Source: Candidatus Avirikenella pullistercoris (GTDB taxonomy: Bacteria > Bacteroidota > Bacteroidia > Bacteroidales > Rikenellaceae). Taken from it: a DNA stretch of 35,594 nt. Shown piece by piece: positions 1 to 7,699 of this stretch. Position numbers and translations under genes: made by a program. The stretch spans positions 1 through 35,594 of the forward strand of contig DVIX01000034.1 of assembly GCA_018710935.1 (NCBI GenBank), written 5' to 3'. The notes under the pieces were generated by a model that had not been told where the DNA came from, did no database searches, and saw nothing but the letters and a program-made list of their open reading frames with translations. Each line of letters begins with the position of its first letter. Positions within the stretch are counted from its first letter, which is position 1.

Positions 1-534
1 TACAAAAATAATCGCAATGATTATTTAAATTTTCATTATAAAAAATAAACCTTTTGGGAAATACAGTTGCAATTTATCTTCATTCGATTCATTTTACTTA
101 ATAAAACAATACCTCCTTTCTTTTTCTAAACTAACAAAATTTATTACCTTATTATTGTGTTTCAATTCAATACCCATTTTTGCCGTTGTGCTTTTCTCTC
201 CTTCAAATGCCTTTTTTCATCCTTATAAATTTAATAAAATTTATTTTTCAGACAAAATCGGAATCACCTGCACCTCGTAACCGAAACAATCCCCTCCGCT
301 TTATCCCGATAACAAACGAAAAAACAGAATTTATATTTTCAGGCATAATTATTTATTCATATATAATAAGGTATAACCACCCCCATTCCGTCCAACTTTT
401 TCGATACAAATCCGCAACAACACCCTGCAAACCGCAAAAAACGTTATGCCACCTCATTTATACACTCCACTATTTCATCTTTATTTCATATTTTTTTATA
501 ACTTTGTCAGTCACAAATTTTTGATGCGAATAAT
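1..534. other. Intergenic region upstream of ileS
   Basis: This AT-rich stretch has no convincing gene. A 114-codon frame at 180-524 starts with TTG and is low-complexity and pyrimidine-driven, so I did not call it. At 3-10 the plus strand reads CAAAAATA, which on the minus strand is TATTTTTG, a match to the Bacteroidota -7 element. It could drive a gene to the left of the window, but no -33 element is evident. The ileS promoter lies at the right end. Confidence 0.5.
499..506 (+). promoter_or_regulatory. Promoter -7 element of ileS (TAACTTTG)
   Basis: TAACTTTG matches the Bacteroidota sigma-ABfr -7 consensus TAnnTTTG. It lies 28 bases before the ileS ATG, so the leader would be about 20-25 bases. 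The -33 element is weak (TTTC near 473, with a longer than usual spacer). Confidence 0.55.
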
Positions 535-3500
535 ATGAGCAATAAATTTCCTGAATACAAAGGGCTCGACCTCGCAAAAATAAACGAAGAGGTCCTGAAA
601 GAATGGGAGAAAGAAGATACTTTCCAAAAAAGCATTGAAACCCGTGAAGGGCATCCTACTTTCGTATTTTACGAAGGCCCCCCTTCTGCTAACGGAACCC
701 CCGGAATCCACCATGTAATGGCACGGAGCATAAAAGATATATTCTGCCGCTACAAAACGCAAAAAGGATTCCTTGTACACCGGAAAGCAGGCTGGGATAC
801 GCACGGGCTTCCCGTAGAATTAGGCGTTGAAAAAAAATTAGGGATTACAAAAGAAGATATCGGTTCCAAAATATCCATAGAAGAGTACAACCGGATATGC
901 CGTAAAGAAGTGATGACTTATACGGATATGTGGAAAAATCTTACGGAAAAAATGGGATATTGGGTCAATATGGATGCACCCTACATCACCTATGAAAATA
1001 AATATATCGAAACATTGTGGTGGATGTTGAAAGAGTTGTATAAAAAAGGGCTTTTATACAAAGGTTACACCATACAACCATACTCTCCCGCCGCAGGTAC
1101 AGGGCTTTCCAACCATGAACTGAACCAACCGGGATGCTACCGGGATGTAAAAGACACGACTTGCACAGCCCAATTCAAAGTAATCCGGAATGCCGTTTCC
1201 GAATTCTTATACAAAGATGTGGAGGGCGAACTTTTCTTCCTTGCATGGACGACTACTCCGTGGACCTTACCCTCCAATACGGCACTGACCGTAGGGCCCA
1301 ATATCGTTTACCAAAAAATACGGAGTTTCAACCCATACACAGGCGCCCCCATTACCGTAATTATCGCCAAAGAGCTTGCCGGAAATTATTTCCCGAAGAA
1401 AAACGAAGAGCTCGAATTAGAAGAATACGACGGCAACGGGAAAAATATTCCGTTCAAAGTATTGGGAGAGTACAAAGGCTCCGATTTGGTAGGCATCGAA
1501 TACGAACAGCTGATTCCCTGGGTAAAACCCGAAGGCAACGCATTTAAGGTGATTGCCGGCGATTTCGTCACGACGGAAGACGGTACGGGTATCGTACATA
1601 CCGCTCCTACTTTCGGTGCAGACGACGACCGGGTAGCCAAAGCGACAGGCATAGCCCCTTTGATTATGATCGACAAGAACGGGAAAAAAGCACCGATGGT
1701 CGATAGGACAGGTAAATTCTTCCTGTTGGAAGACCTCGATCCCGAATTCGTAAAAAACAACGTCAATACGGAACTATACAGCGAATATGCCGGCCGATTC
1801 GTTAAAAATGCTTATGATCCGGCACTGACAGAGAACGATCCGACGCTCGATATCGATATTTCCGTAATGCTGAAAAGCGCCAACAAGGTTTTCCGAATCG
1901 AAAAACAGACTCACAACTACCCCCACTGCTGGCGTACGGATAAACCGGTACTCTACTATCCGTTGGATTCCTGGTTTATCAAGACGACCGCATTTAAAGA
2001 ACGTATGATCGAACTGAATAATACGGTTAACTGGAAACCCCAATCGACCGGTTCAGGACGATTCGGCAAATGGCTGGAAAATCTGGTCGATTGGAACCTC
2101 TCACGCTCCCGGTATTGGGGAACTCCGCTGCCTATCTGGGCAACAGAAGACCACAGCGAACTGAAATGTATCGGTTCCGTCGCAGAACTGAAAAAAGAAA
2201 TCGAAAAATCGATCGAAGCAGGATTTATGACTGAAAATCCGTTAGCTTCATTCAAAGAAAATGATTTTTCAGAAGAAAATTACCACCGTTTCGACCTGCA
2301 TCGTCCCTACGTGGACAACATCGTGTTAGTGTCTGAAAACGGGGAAAAAATGATGCGGGAACCGGACCTGATCGACGTATGGTTCGATTCGGGAGCCATG
2401 CCTTATGCTCAGGTACATTTCCCATTCGAGATGACAGCAGAACAATTCGCACAAGTATATCCTGCCGATTTTATCGCAGAAGGAGTGGATCAAACGCGCG
2501 GATGGTTCTTTACCCTGCATGCACTGGCTACCATGCTATTCGATTCGGTCGCTTTCAAAAATATCATCTCGAACGGCTTGGTTTTGGACAAGAACGGGAA
2601 CAAAATGAGCAAACGCCTCGGCAATGCCATAGACCCATTCGAAGTAATCGACAAATTCGGGGCAGATGCCGTACGCTGGTACATGATAGGCAATTCCCAA
2701 CCATGGGATAACCTGAAATTCGATATCGAAGGAGTGGATGAGGTGCGCCGTAAATTCTTCGGCACGCTATACAACAGTTACAGTTTCTTCGCTTTATATG
2801 CCAATGTCGATTCCTTTACAGGCAAAGAACCGATCGTTCCTGTTGCACAACGCCCGGAAATAGACCGTTGGATTATTTCCCTGCTGAATACCTTAATCAA
2901 AGAGGTAACCGAATCGTTGGAAAATTACGATCCGACACCCGCTATCCGGGCTATCTCGGAGTTCGTAAACGAAAATCTGTCCAACTGGTATGTACGCCTG
3001 AACAGAAAACGGTTCTGGGGAGGAGAAATGACACAGGACAAATTAGCTGCTTACCAAACACTTTACACCTGTTTAAAAACCGTATCGTTATTAGCGGCTC
3101 CGTTCGCTCCTTTCATTACCGACCGCATCTACCGCGACCTGAACATCAATGAAACGGAGAATAGCGGTTCCGTACATTTAGCGGCTTTCCCGGTTGCCGA
3201 TACGACCTTAATAGACAATGGACTGGAAGAAAAAATGTATATTGCACAACGGATATCTTCCATGATACTGGCATTGCGCAGGAAAGTCAATATCAAAGTA
3301 CGCCAACCCCTGTCCAAAATTATGATTCCGTTGCTCGACCCGACTATCAAAGAAGAAGTAGAAGAGGTCCGCCAACTGATTCTAAACGAAGTAAACGTTA
3401 AAGAAATAGAATATATTACCGATACTACCGGGGTGCTCGTTAAAAAGATAAAACCGAATTTCAAAACATTAGGACCGAAATTCGGGAAACAGATGAAACA

Positions 3501-3960
3501 AGTCGGAGCGATAGTAAGCGCTTTCAGCCAACAAGATATCAACCGGTTGGAAAAAGAGGGTAAATTCACGATCGTTATCGACGGACAGGAATCGATACTG
3601 GCCGTAGAAGATTTCGAAATTACTTCCGAAGATATTCCGGGATGGTTGGTCGCTTCGGAAGGAAAACTGACCGTCGCTTTGGATATCAATGTAACCGATG
3701 AACTCCGCAGGGAAGGAATTGCCCGTGAATTCATAAACCGTATCCAAAATATACGGAAAGATTCAGGATTCGAAGTTACGGACAAAATAAAAGTCGTAAT
3801 CGAAAAGAATGATTCGATAAACGAAGCGATACAGGAATACGGACAATATATCGCATCCCAGACACTGGCTTTATCGATAGATCTGACAGATACTATCGGT
3901 GAACACCAGGTCATAGATATAGACGATCTGAAGATAAAAATCGCCGTAGGTAAGATTTAA
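535..3960 (+). CDS. ileS: Isoleucyl-tRNA synthetase, type 2 (eukaryote-like), GXHH variant
   Basis: Cytoplasmic class I synthetase that charges tRNA-Ile. At 1141 aa it has the length of the long type 2 IleRS group. The N-terminal catalytic block contains PPSANGTPGIHH, so the HIGH signature sits at residues 57-60 but reads G-I-H-H instead of H-x-G-H. The downstream loop is KMSKR at 690-694 in place of KMSKS. WTTTPWTLPSN marks the start of the CP1 editing domain, and the anticodon-binding helical domain and a long C-terminal extension follow. The zinc finger of type 1 bacterial enzymes is not visible. The family call is certain. The swapped signature is known from mupirocin-hyper-resistant IleRS2 enzymes, so intrinsic resistance is an inference. 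The gene appears monocistronic with its own promoter. Confidence 0.97.
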   Translation: MSNKFPEYKGLDLAKINEEVLKEWEKEDTFQKSIETREGHPTFVFYEGPPSANGTPGIHHVMARSIKDIFCRYKTQKGFLVHRKAGWDTHGLPVELGVEKKLGITKEDIGSKISIEEYNRICRKEVMTYTDMWKNLTEKMGYWVNMDAPYITYENKYIETLWWMLKELYKKGLLYKGYTIQPYSPAAGTGLSNHELNQPGCYRDVKDTTCTAQFKVIRNAVSEFLYKDVEGELFFLAWTTTPWTLPSNTALTVGPNIVYQKIRSFNPYTGAPITVIIAKELAGNYFPKKNEELELEEYDGNGKNIPFKVLGEYKGSDLVGIEYEQLIPWVKPEGNAFKVIAGDFVTTEDGTGIVHTAPTFGADDDRVAKATGIAPLIMIDKNGKKAPMVDRTGKFFLLEDLDPEFVKNNVNTELYSEYAGRFVKNAYDPALTENDPTLDIDISVMLKSANKVFRIEKQTHNYPHCWRTDKPVLYYPLDSWFIKTTAFKERMIELNNTVNWKPQSTGSGRFGKWLENLVDWNLSRSRYWGTPLPIWATEDHSELKCIGSVAELKKEIEKSIEAGFMTENPLASFKENDFSEENYHRFDLHRPYVDNIVLVSENGEKMMREPDLIDVWFDSGAMPYAQVHFPFEMTAEQFAQVYPADFIAEGVDQTRGWFFTLHALATMLFDSVAFKNIISNGLVLDKNGNKMSKRLGNAIDPFEVIDKFGADAVRWYMIGNSQPWDNLKFDIEGVDEVRRKFFGTLYNSYSFFALYANVDSFTGKEPIVPVAQRPEIDRWIISLLNTLIKEVTESLENYDPTPAIRAISEFVNENLSNWYVRLNRKRFWGGEMTQDKLAAYQTLYTCLKTVSLLAAPFAPFITDRIYRDLNINETENSGSVHLAAFPVADTTLIDNGLEEKMYIAQRISSMILALRRKVNIKVRQPLSKIMIPLLDPTIKEEVEEVRQLILNEVNVKEIEYITDTTGVLVKKIKPNFKTLGPKFGKQMKQVGAIVSAFSQQDINRLEKEGKFTIVIDGQESILAVEDFEITSEDIPGWLVASEGKLTVALDINVTDELRREGIAREFINRIQNIRKDSGFEVTDKIKVVIEKNDSINEAIQEYGQYIASQTLALSIDLTDTIGEHQVIDIDDLKIKIAVGKI

Positions 3961-4072
3961 AGAAATACCTGGTAATAAGGGCTTTCGTTATCCTTCGGCT
4001 AATAAAAAACGGCGGCTATAATAAAATGCAATATAATCCCGTTCTTCTATTCATATATTAAAGAGTTTTTAT

Positions 4073-4080
4073 TATATTTA
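4073..4080 (+). promoter_or_regulatory. Possible -7 element (TATATTTA) of the DksA-like gene
   Basis: TATATTTA differs from TAnnTTTG only at the last base and lies 24 bases upstream of the ATG at 4105. It is supported by position more than by sequence. Confidence 0.35.
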
Positions 4081-4104
4081 CCAAACAAACCAAATACAAA
4101 GGAT

Positions 4105-4491
4105 ATGGCAGAAGTAGAAAAGACAAGATATTCAGACGAAGAGTTAGCGGAATTTAAGGTTATTATCCTTGAAAAATTAGAAAAAGCGAAAGCCGACTAC
4201 GACCTTTTAAGGGCGACTATAACACATACAGCCAGCAACGGTACGGATGATACCTCCCCTACATTCAAAATTCTGGAGGAAGGGGCAGCTACCCTTTCCA
4301 AGGAAGAGTCGGGACGTCTTGCCCAAAGACAGTTGAAATTCATCCAGCACTTGGAAGCTGCATTAGTACGAATCGAAAACAAAACGTACGGTATTTGCCG
4401 CGAAACAGGAAAACTTATTCCCAAAGAACGATTGAAAATCGTTCCTCATGCAACCTTATCCATGGAAGCAAAAAGCAGCGGCACAAAATAA
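4105..4491 (+). CDS. DksA/TraR-family RNA polymerase-binding regulator, zinc site lost
   Basis: A 128-aa protein with the DksA plan: an N-terminal coiled-coil hairpin (about residues 10-90, with an acidic tip TDDTSPT at 47-53) and a C-terminal globular domain starting at YGICRETG. Family members enter the RNA polymerase secondary channel and modulate initiation, often with ppGpp. The C4 zinc finger normally reads CxxC-x17-CxxC. Here the four positions are Cys98, Thr101, Ser119 and Ala122 with the spacing kept exactly, so three of the four ligands are gone. That resembles zinc-independent paralogues such as Pseudomonas DksA2. A purine-rich AAAGGA precedes the ATG. In related genomes this gene often sits before lspA, but here a strong terminator follows instead. 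The family call is secure; the regulon is unknown. Confidence 0.88.
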   Translation: MAEVEKTRYSDEELAEFKVIILEKLEKAKADYDLLRATITHTASNGTDDTSPTFKILEEGAATLSKEESGRLAQRQLKFIQHLEAALVRIENKTYGICRETGKLIPKERLKIVPHATLSMEAKSSGTK

Positions 4492-4510
4492 CGTACCTAT
4501 ATTCTCATGC

Positions 4511-4555
4511 AAAGAGGCTCGAATGTCCCGCGGACATAAAAGCCTCTTTGTTTTT
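4511..4555 (+). terminator. Intrinsic terminator after the DksA-like gene
   Basis: The outer stem AAAGAGGCT (4511-4519) pairs with AGCCTCTTT (4541-4549). An inner stem ATGTCC (4523-4528) pairs with GGACAT (4532-4537). A T-rich run GTTTTT follows, giving a clear Rho-independent terminator for plus-strand transcription. Confidence 0.85.
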
Positions 4556-4604
4556 AATAATCCTTTCCTGACTTTTTACAATCAACCCATCCAATTCTCC
4601 ACGA

Positions 4605-6152
4605 ATGGCGGCGACAGAACGGTTACGATACAGCATACGAAATGCCAAAACTTCTTTGGTATTTTATTTCATTATGTTGCTCGTCAATCTTTTTTCCCGT
4701 AAAATATTCCTCGAATTTCTGGGAGATACGCTCAACGGGCTCACGACGACCATGCAGTTCACCATCGGACTGCTGAATATGGCCGATATAGGCATTGTAA
4801 CAGCCATATCCTGCGCCCTGTTCCAACCGGTATTCAACAATGACAAAGAGGAAATCAACCGCATTATTTCGCTATTCTGTTTCCTTTTCCGCATCGTAGG
4901 ATTCGTCATTATCGGAATAGGAATGATTATCCTGTTCTTCCTGCCTATGTGGGTGAAAGAGGAAGTCCCAACGCCTATTCTCGTCGTATCATTCCTGACC
5001 TTTCTTTTTACCACTTCTCTCAGCTATTTCGTCAATTACAAGCAGCAGTTACTGCTCGCCTCCCAGAAAACCTATATCGTTACACGCATTCAGAACAGTG
5101 TTATCATACTGAAAATACTCGCCCAAGTCATCGCCCTCAAATATCTGGGACAGGGATACTTAACATGGTTGGGGTTAGAAGCCGTTTTTGCCGTTCTATA
5201 CTCCGTCATTCTCGAATGGAAAGTACGCAAAGAATACCCCTGGCTGCACCCCTCTTACGCATTAGGAAAAAAAATCAGGCGAGAATACAAATACATATTC
5301 AGAAACCTCAAACAAATCGTATCGCATAAATTCGCAAACGTCATTTTAACCCAAACCGACTCTATAATTATCGCTCACGTCATTTCTCTAGTAACCGTAA
5401 CCTTTTACTACAACTATGCGATAATCATTACCAAACTGACCAGCCTGATAGGCGCACTTTTCTCCGGCAGCTGGGCAGGAGTAGGAAACCTGATTTCAGA
5501 AAATAACCGGCAAAAAACCATTTTGGTTTTCAAACAATACAACGCCATTACTTTTTTCCTTGCCGGTGTAATCTGTTTTTGCGTATGGCTGCTCGCCGAC
5601 CCCTTCATATCGGTCTGGATAGGAGACAAATACATTCTCGACAACCGCATATTCATAGTAATGGTTATCTCCTTATACATCGCTATTATCCGCCAACCGC
5701 TTACCGTATTCCTGAACGGGTATTCCCTGTATAAAGATACATGGTCTGCATGGTGCGAAGCAGGGATGAATTTACTGATATCCATTATCGGCGGAATCCA
5801 TTTCGGATTATTCGGAGTGGTATTGGGTACCGCTATCTCGACCGGAGCCAATACCGTTCTTTGGAAACCTTATTTTTTGTACCGGGAAGGTTTTAAAGAA
5901 AGCTGCAAAGAATTCTATTTCACTTTCGCAAAATATTTAGGTATTCTCATCGTCTTGATTACCGGTTTTAAAATATTATTATCGGAAATTATCGTAATCG
6001 AATGTAAAAACCTATTCGATTTCTGCATATACGGAATCATTATATTTACCGGATTTTCATTGATTTACGGCTCAATACTCTACTTATCCAGCTCCTCTAT
6101 GCGAAGCGCTGCAAGCCTTATAAAAGTTATACGGACGAGAAAGAAGATATAA
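4605..6152 (+). CDS. Polysaccharide flippase-like membrane protein (Wzx/MATE-like, MOP superfamily)
   Basis: A 515-aa integral membrane protein with about 12-14 hydrophobic segments spread over its full length and short basic loops, as in MOP-superfamily lipid-linked oligosaccharide exporters. An N-terminal basic patch (TERLRYSIRNAKTS) leads into the first helix with FLGDTLNGLTT, an arrangement common in O-antigen and capsule flippases. The likely role is moving an undecaprenyl-linked glycan across the inner membrane. No glycosyltransferase cluster surrounds it, so the substrate cannot be assigned. The double-domain ABC ATPase starts 23 bases downstream on the same strand and may be co-transcribed. 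The ATG at 4605 follows the previous terminator by about 50 bases, so a promoter would have to lie in that short gap. Confidence 0.8.
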   Translation: MAATERLRYSIRNAKTSLVFYFIMLLVNLFSRKIFLEFLGDTLNGLTTTMQFTIGLLNMADIGIVTAISCALFQPVFNNDKEEINRIISLFCFLFRIVGFVIIGIGMIILFFLPMWVKEEVPTPILVVSFLTFLFTTSLSYFVNYKQQLLLASQKTYIVTRIQNSVIILKILAQVIALKYLGQGYLTWLGLEAVFAVLYSVILEWKVRKEYPWLHPSYALGKKIRREYKYIFRNLKQIVSHKFANVILTQTDSIIIAHVISLVTVTFYYNYAIIITKLTSLIGALFSGSWAGVGNLISENNRQKTILVFKQYNAITFFLAGVICFCVWLLADPFISVWIGDKYILDNRIFIVMVISLYIAIIRQPLTVFLNGYSLYKDTWSAWCEAGMNLLISIIGGIHFGLFGVVLGTAISTGANTVLWKPYFLYREGFKESCKEFYFTFAKYLGILIVLITGFKILLSEIIVIECKNLFDFCIYGIIIFTGFSLIYGSILYLSSSSMRSAASLIKVIRTRKKI

Positions 6153-6175
6153 TCCGGTTTTTGAATGGTTATATT

Positions 6176-7594
6176 ATGTTAAATAGTACGATTTCCTTAA
6201 ATGGCGGAATTATCCGAAATGAACTATTCCGATTCAACGCTCCCATTTATTTTTCTTTAGAAAAAAATGAACACTTAGCTATTGTCAGCGAAAACGGAAG
6301 CGGGAAAACCATATTGGTAAAAACCATTCTGGGAGAATGCCCCCTTAAAGAAGGAACAATAACTTACAATTTCCCCTCCTCCGATGCAATAGAATACCTC
6401 TCTTTTTACGATGCATACGGAAATGCCGGCTCCGGCTATTACTACCAACAACGTTGGAACTCGTGGGACAGAGAAAACATACCGACGGTTTCCGATGAAC
6501 TGAATAAAATCAAAAGCAATTCCGACATTAAAGAAGAATTATACGACTCGCTCGATATCTCCCCCCTATTAAATAAGGAAATCATTTTATTATCGAGCGG
6601 GGAATTACGTAAATTTCAAATTGTAAAAAAGCTCTTATTCTCACCGGCTGTCCTTATCATAGAAAACCCGTATATCGGGTTGGACGAAAAAGCCCGCAAA
6701 ATTCTCGATACTTTATTGAATAGGCTGACAATCCGCTCCAAGATCCAAATTATCTTAGTTCTTCCCTCCTCCGAGTATATTCCGCCTTTCATAACTCATG
6801 TATATACCGTTCAAAATAAAATCTGCGGAAAGAAACAATCTCTGAATGAATTTAAAGACAGTGAAAGTCCCCTGCCTCCCTTCACCCCAAAAGAGATTGT
6901 GTTTCCCGCCTTTCATGCAGCTCCTCCCATTGAAGGAGAACAGATTGCCGATTTGCACAACGTAACCGTACGCTATAAGGAAAAAACTATTTTAAACCGT
7001 TTCAGTTGGCATATCCGGAAAGGAGAGAAATGGGCGCTCACCGGCCCGAACGGTTCCGGAAAATCTACCTTATTAAGCCTGATATGCGCCGATAATCCAC
7101 AATCGTACGCTTGCGATATTACCCTATTCGGACGAAAGCGGGGTACAGGAGAAAGCATCTGGGACATCAAAAAACATATCGGTTATATCTCTTCCGAGAT
7201 GCATCACGCTTACAAAAAAAATATTACAGCCTTACAGCTTACCGCTTCCGGATTTTTCGACTCGATCGGCTTATACCGTACCCCCGACGAGACGCAATTA
7301 AGGACCTGTGAAGAGTGGCTCCGCATATTTAACCTCGAAACGCTCAAAGACCGCCCATTCCCGCAACTATCTTCCGGAGAACAACGTATGTTCTTGTTAG
7401 CCCGTGCTTTTGTAAAGAATCCTGACCTTCTCATTTTAAATGAACCATTAAACGGACTCGACAGGAAAAACAGGGAACGAGCTACCCATATTATCCAATC
7501 ATTTGCCGGACAACCCGATAAAACGCTTATATATGTGACTCATTATCCTCAAGACCTACCTGCCTGCATAACCCATACAATGCATTTAGGATAA
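6176..7594 (+). CDS. Tandem ABC ATPase (ModF/PhrA-like), degenerate first nucleotide-binding domain
   Basis: A 472-aa soluble protein with two ABC ATPase domains and no membrane segment. Domain 1 has Walker A SENGSGKT (38-45) and signature LSSGE (139-143), but its Walker B reads IIENP (161-165), with Asn where the catalytic Glu is expected, and the H-loop His is replaced (VLPSSE). Domain 2 has Walker A TGPNGSGKST (289-298), signature LSSGE (398-402), Walker B LILNEP (419-424, with Asn for the metal-binding Asp) and an intact VTH switch (454-456). The architecture resembles ModF/PhrA, whose cellular role is poorly defined. No permease is adjacent, although a flippase gene lies directly upstream. 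I chose the ATG at 6176; an in-frame TTG at 6161 would add five residues. Confidence 0.82.
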   Translation: MLNSTISLNGGIIRNELFRFNAPIYFSLEKNEHLAIVSENGSGKTILVKTILGECPLKEGTITYNFPSSDAIEYLSFYDAYGNAGSGYYYQQRWNSWDRENIPTVSDELNKIKSNSDIKEELYDSLDISPLLNKEIILLSSGELRKFQIVKKLLFSPAVLIIENPYIGLDEKARKILDTLLNRLTIRSKIQIILVLPSSEYIPPFITHVYTVQNKICGKKQSLNEFKDSESPLPPFTPKEIVFPAFHAAPPIEGEQIADLHNVTVRYKEKTILNRFSWHIRKGEKWALTGPNGSGKSTLLSLICADNPQSYACDITLFGRKRGTGESIWDIKKHIGYISSEMHHAYKKNITALQLTASGFFDSIGLYRTPDETQLRTCEEWLRIFNLETLKDRPFPQLSSGEQRMFLLARAFVKNPDLLILNEPLNGLDRKNRERATHIIQSFAGQPDKTLIYVTHYPQDLPACITHTMHLG

Positions 7595-7650
7595 TCCTTG
7601 GGTAAATATTCAAAGGATTTTCCGTTCAAATTCTATATTTTCTACAAATA

Positions 7651-7684
7651 AAAAGAGGGTGATATGAATCACCCTCTTTTTCGG
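7651..7684. terminator. Bidirectional intrinsic terminator between convergent genes
   Basis: AAAAGAGGGTGAT (7651-7663) pairs perfectly with ATCACCCTCTTTT (7668-7680) around a 4-base loop. A-rich and T-rich flanks on the two sides allow termination of both the ABC ATPase (plus) and the S9 peptidase (minus). Confidence 0.88.
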
Positions 7685-7699
7685 ATTATCGCATTCGGC

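Noticed and set aside
57-70. GG-N10-GC spacing resembling a sigma-54 promoter
   Set aside because: The -24 half lacks TGGCA context and no gene starts within 450 bases downstream; the spacing alone is easily met by chance.
180-524. 114-codon plus-strand frame upstream of ileS
   Set aside because: TTG start, low-complexity AT-rich composition, overlaps the ileS promoter, no family resemblance.
3129-3914. 261-codon minus-strand frame inside ileS
   Set aside because: It is serine/isoleucine-rich with no motifs and is fully antisense to a well-conserved coding region, so it is a shadow frame.
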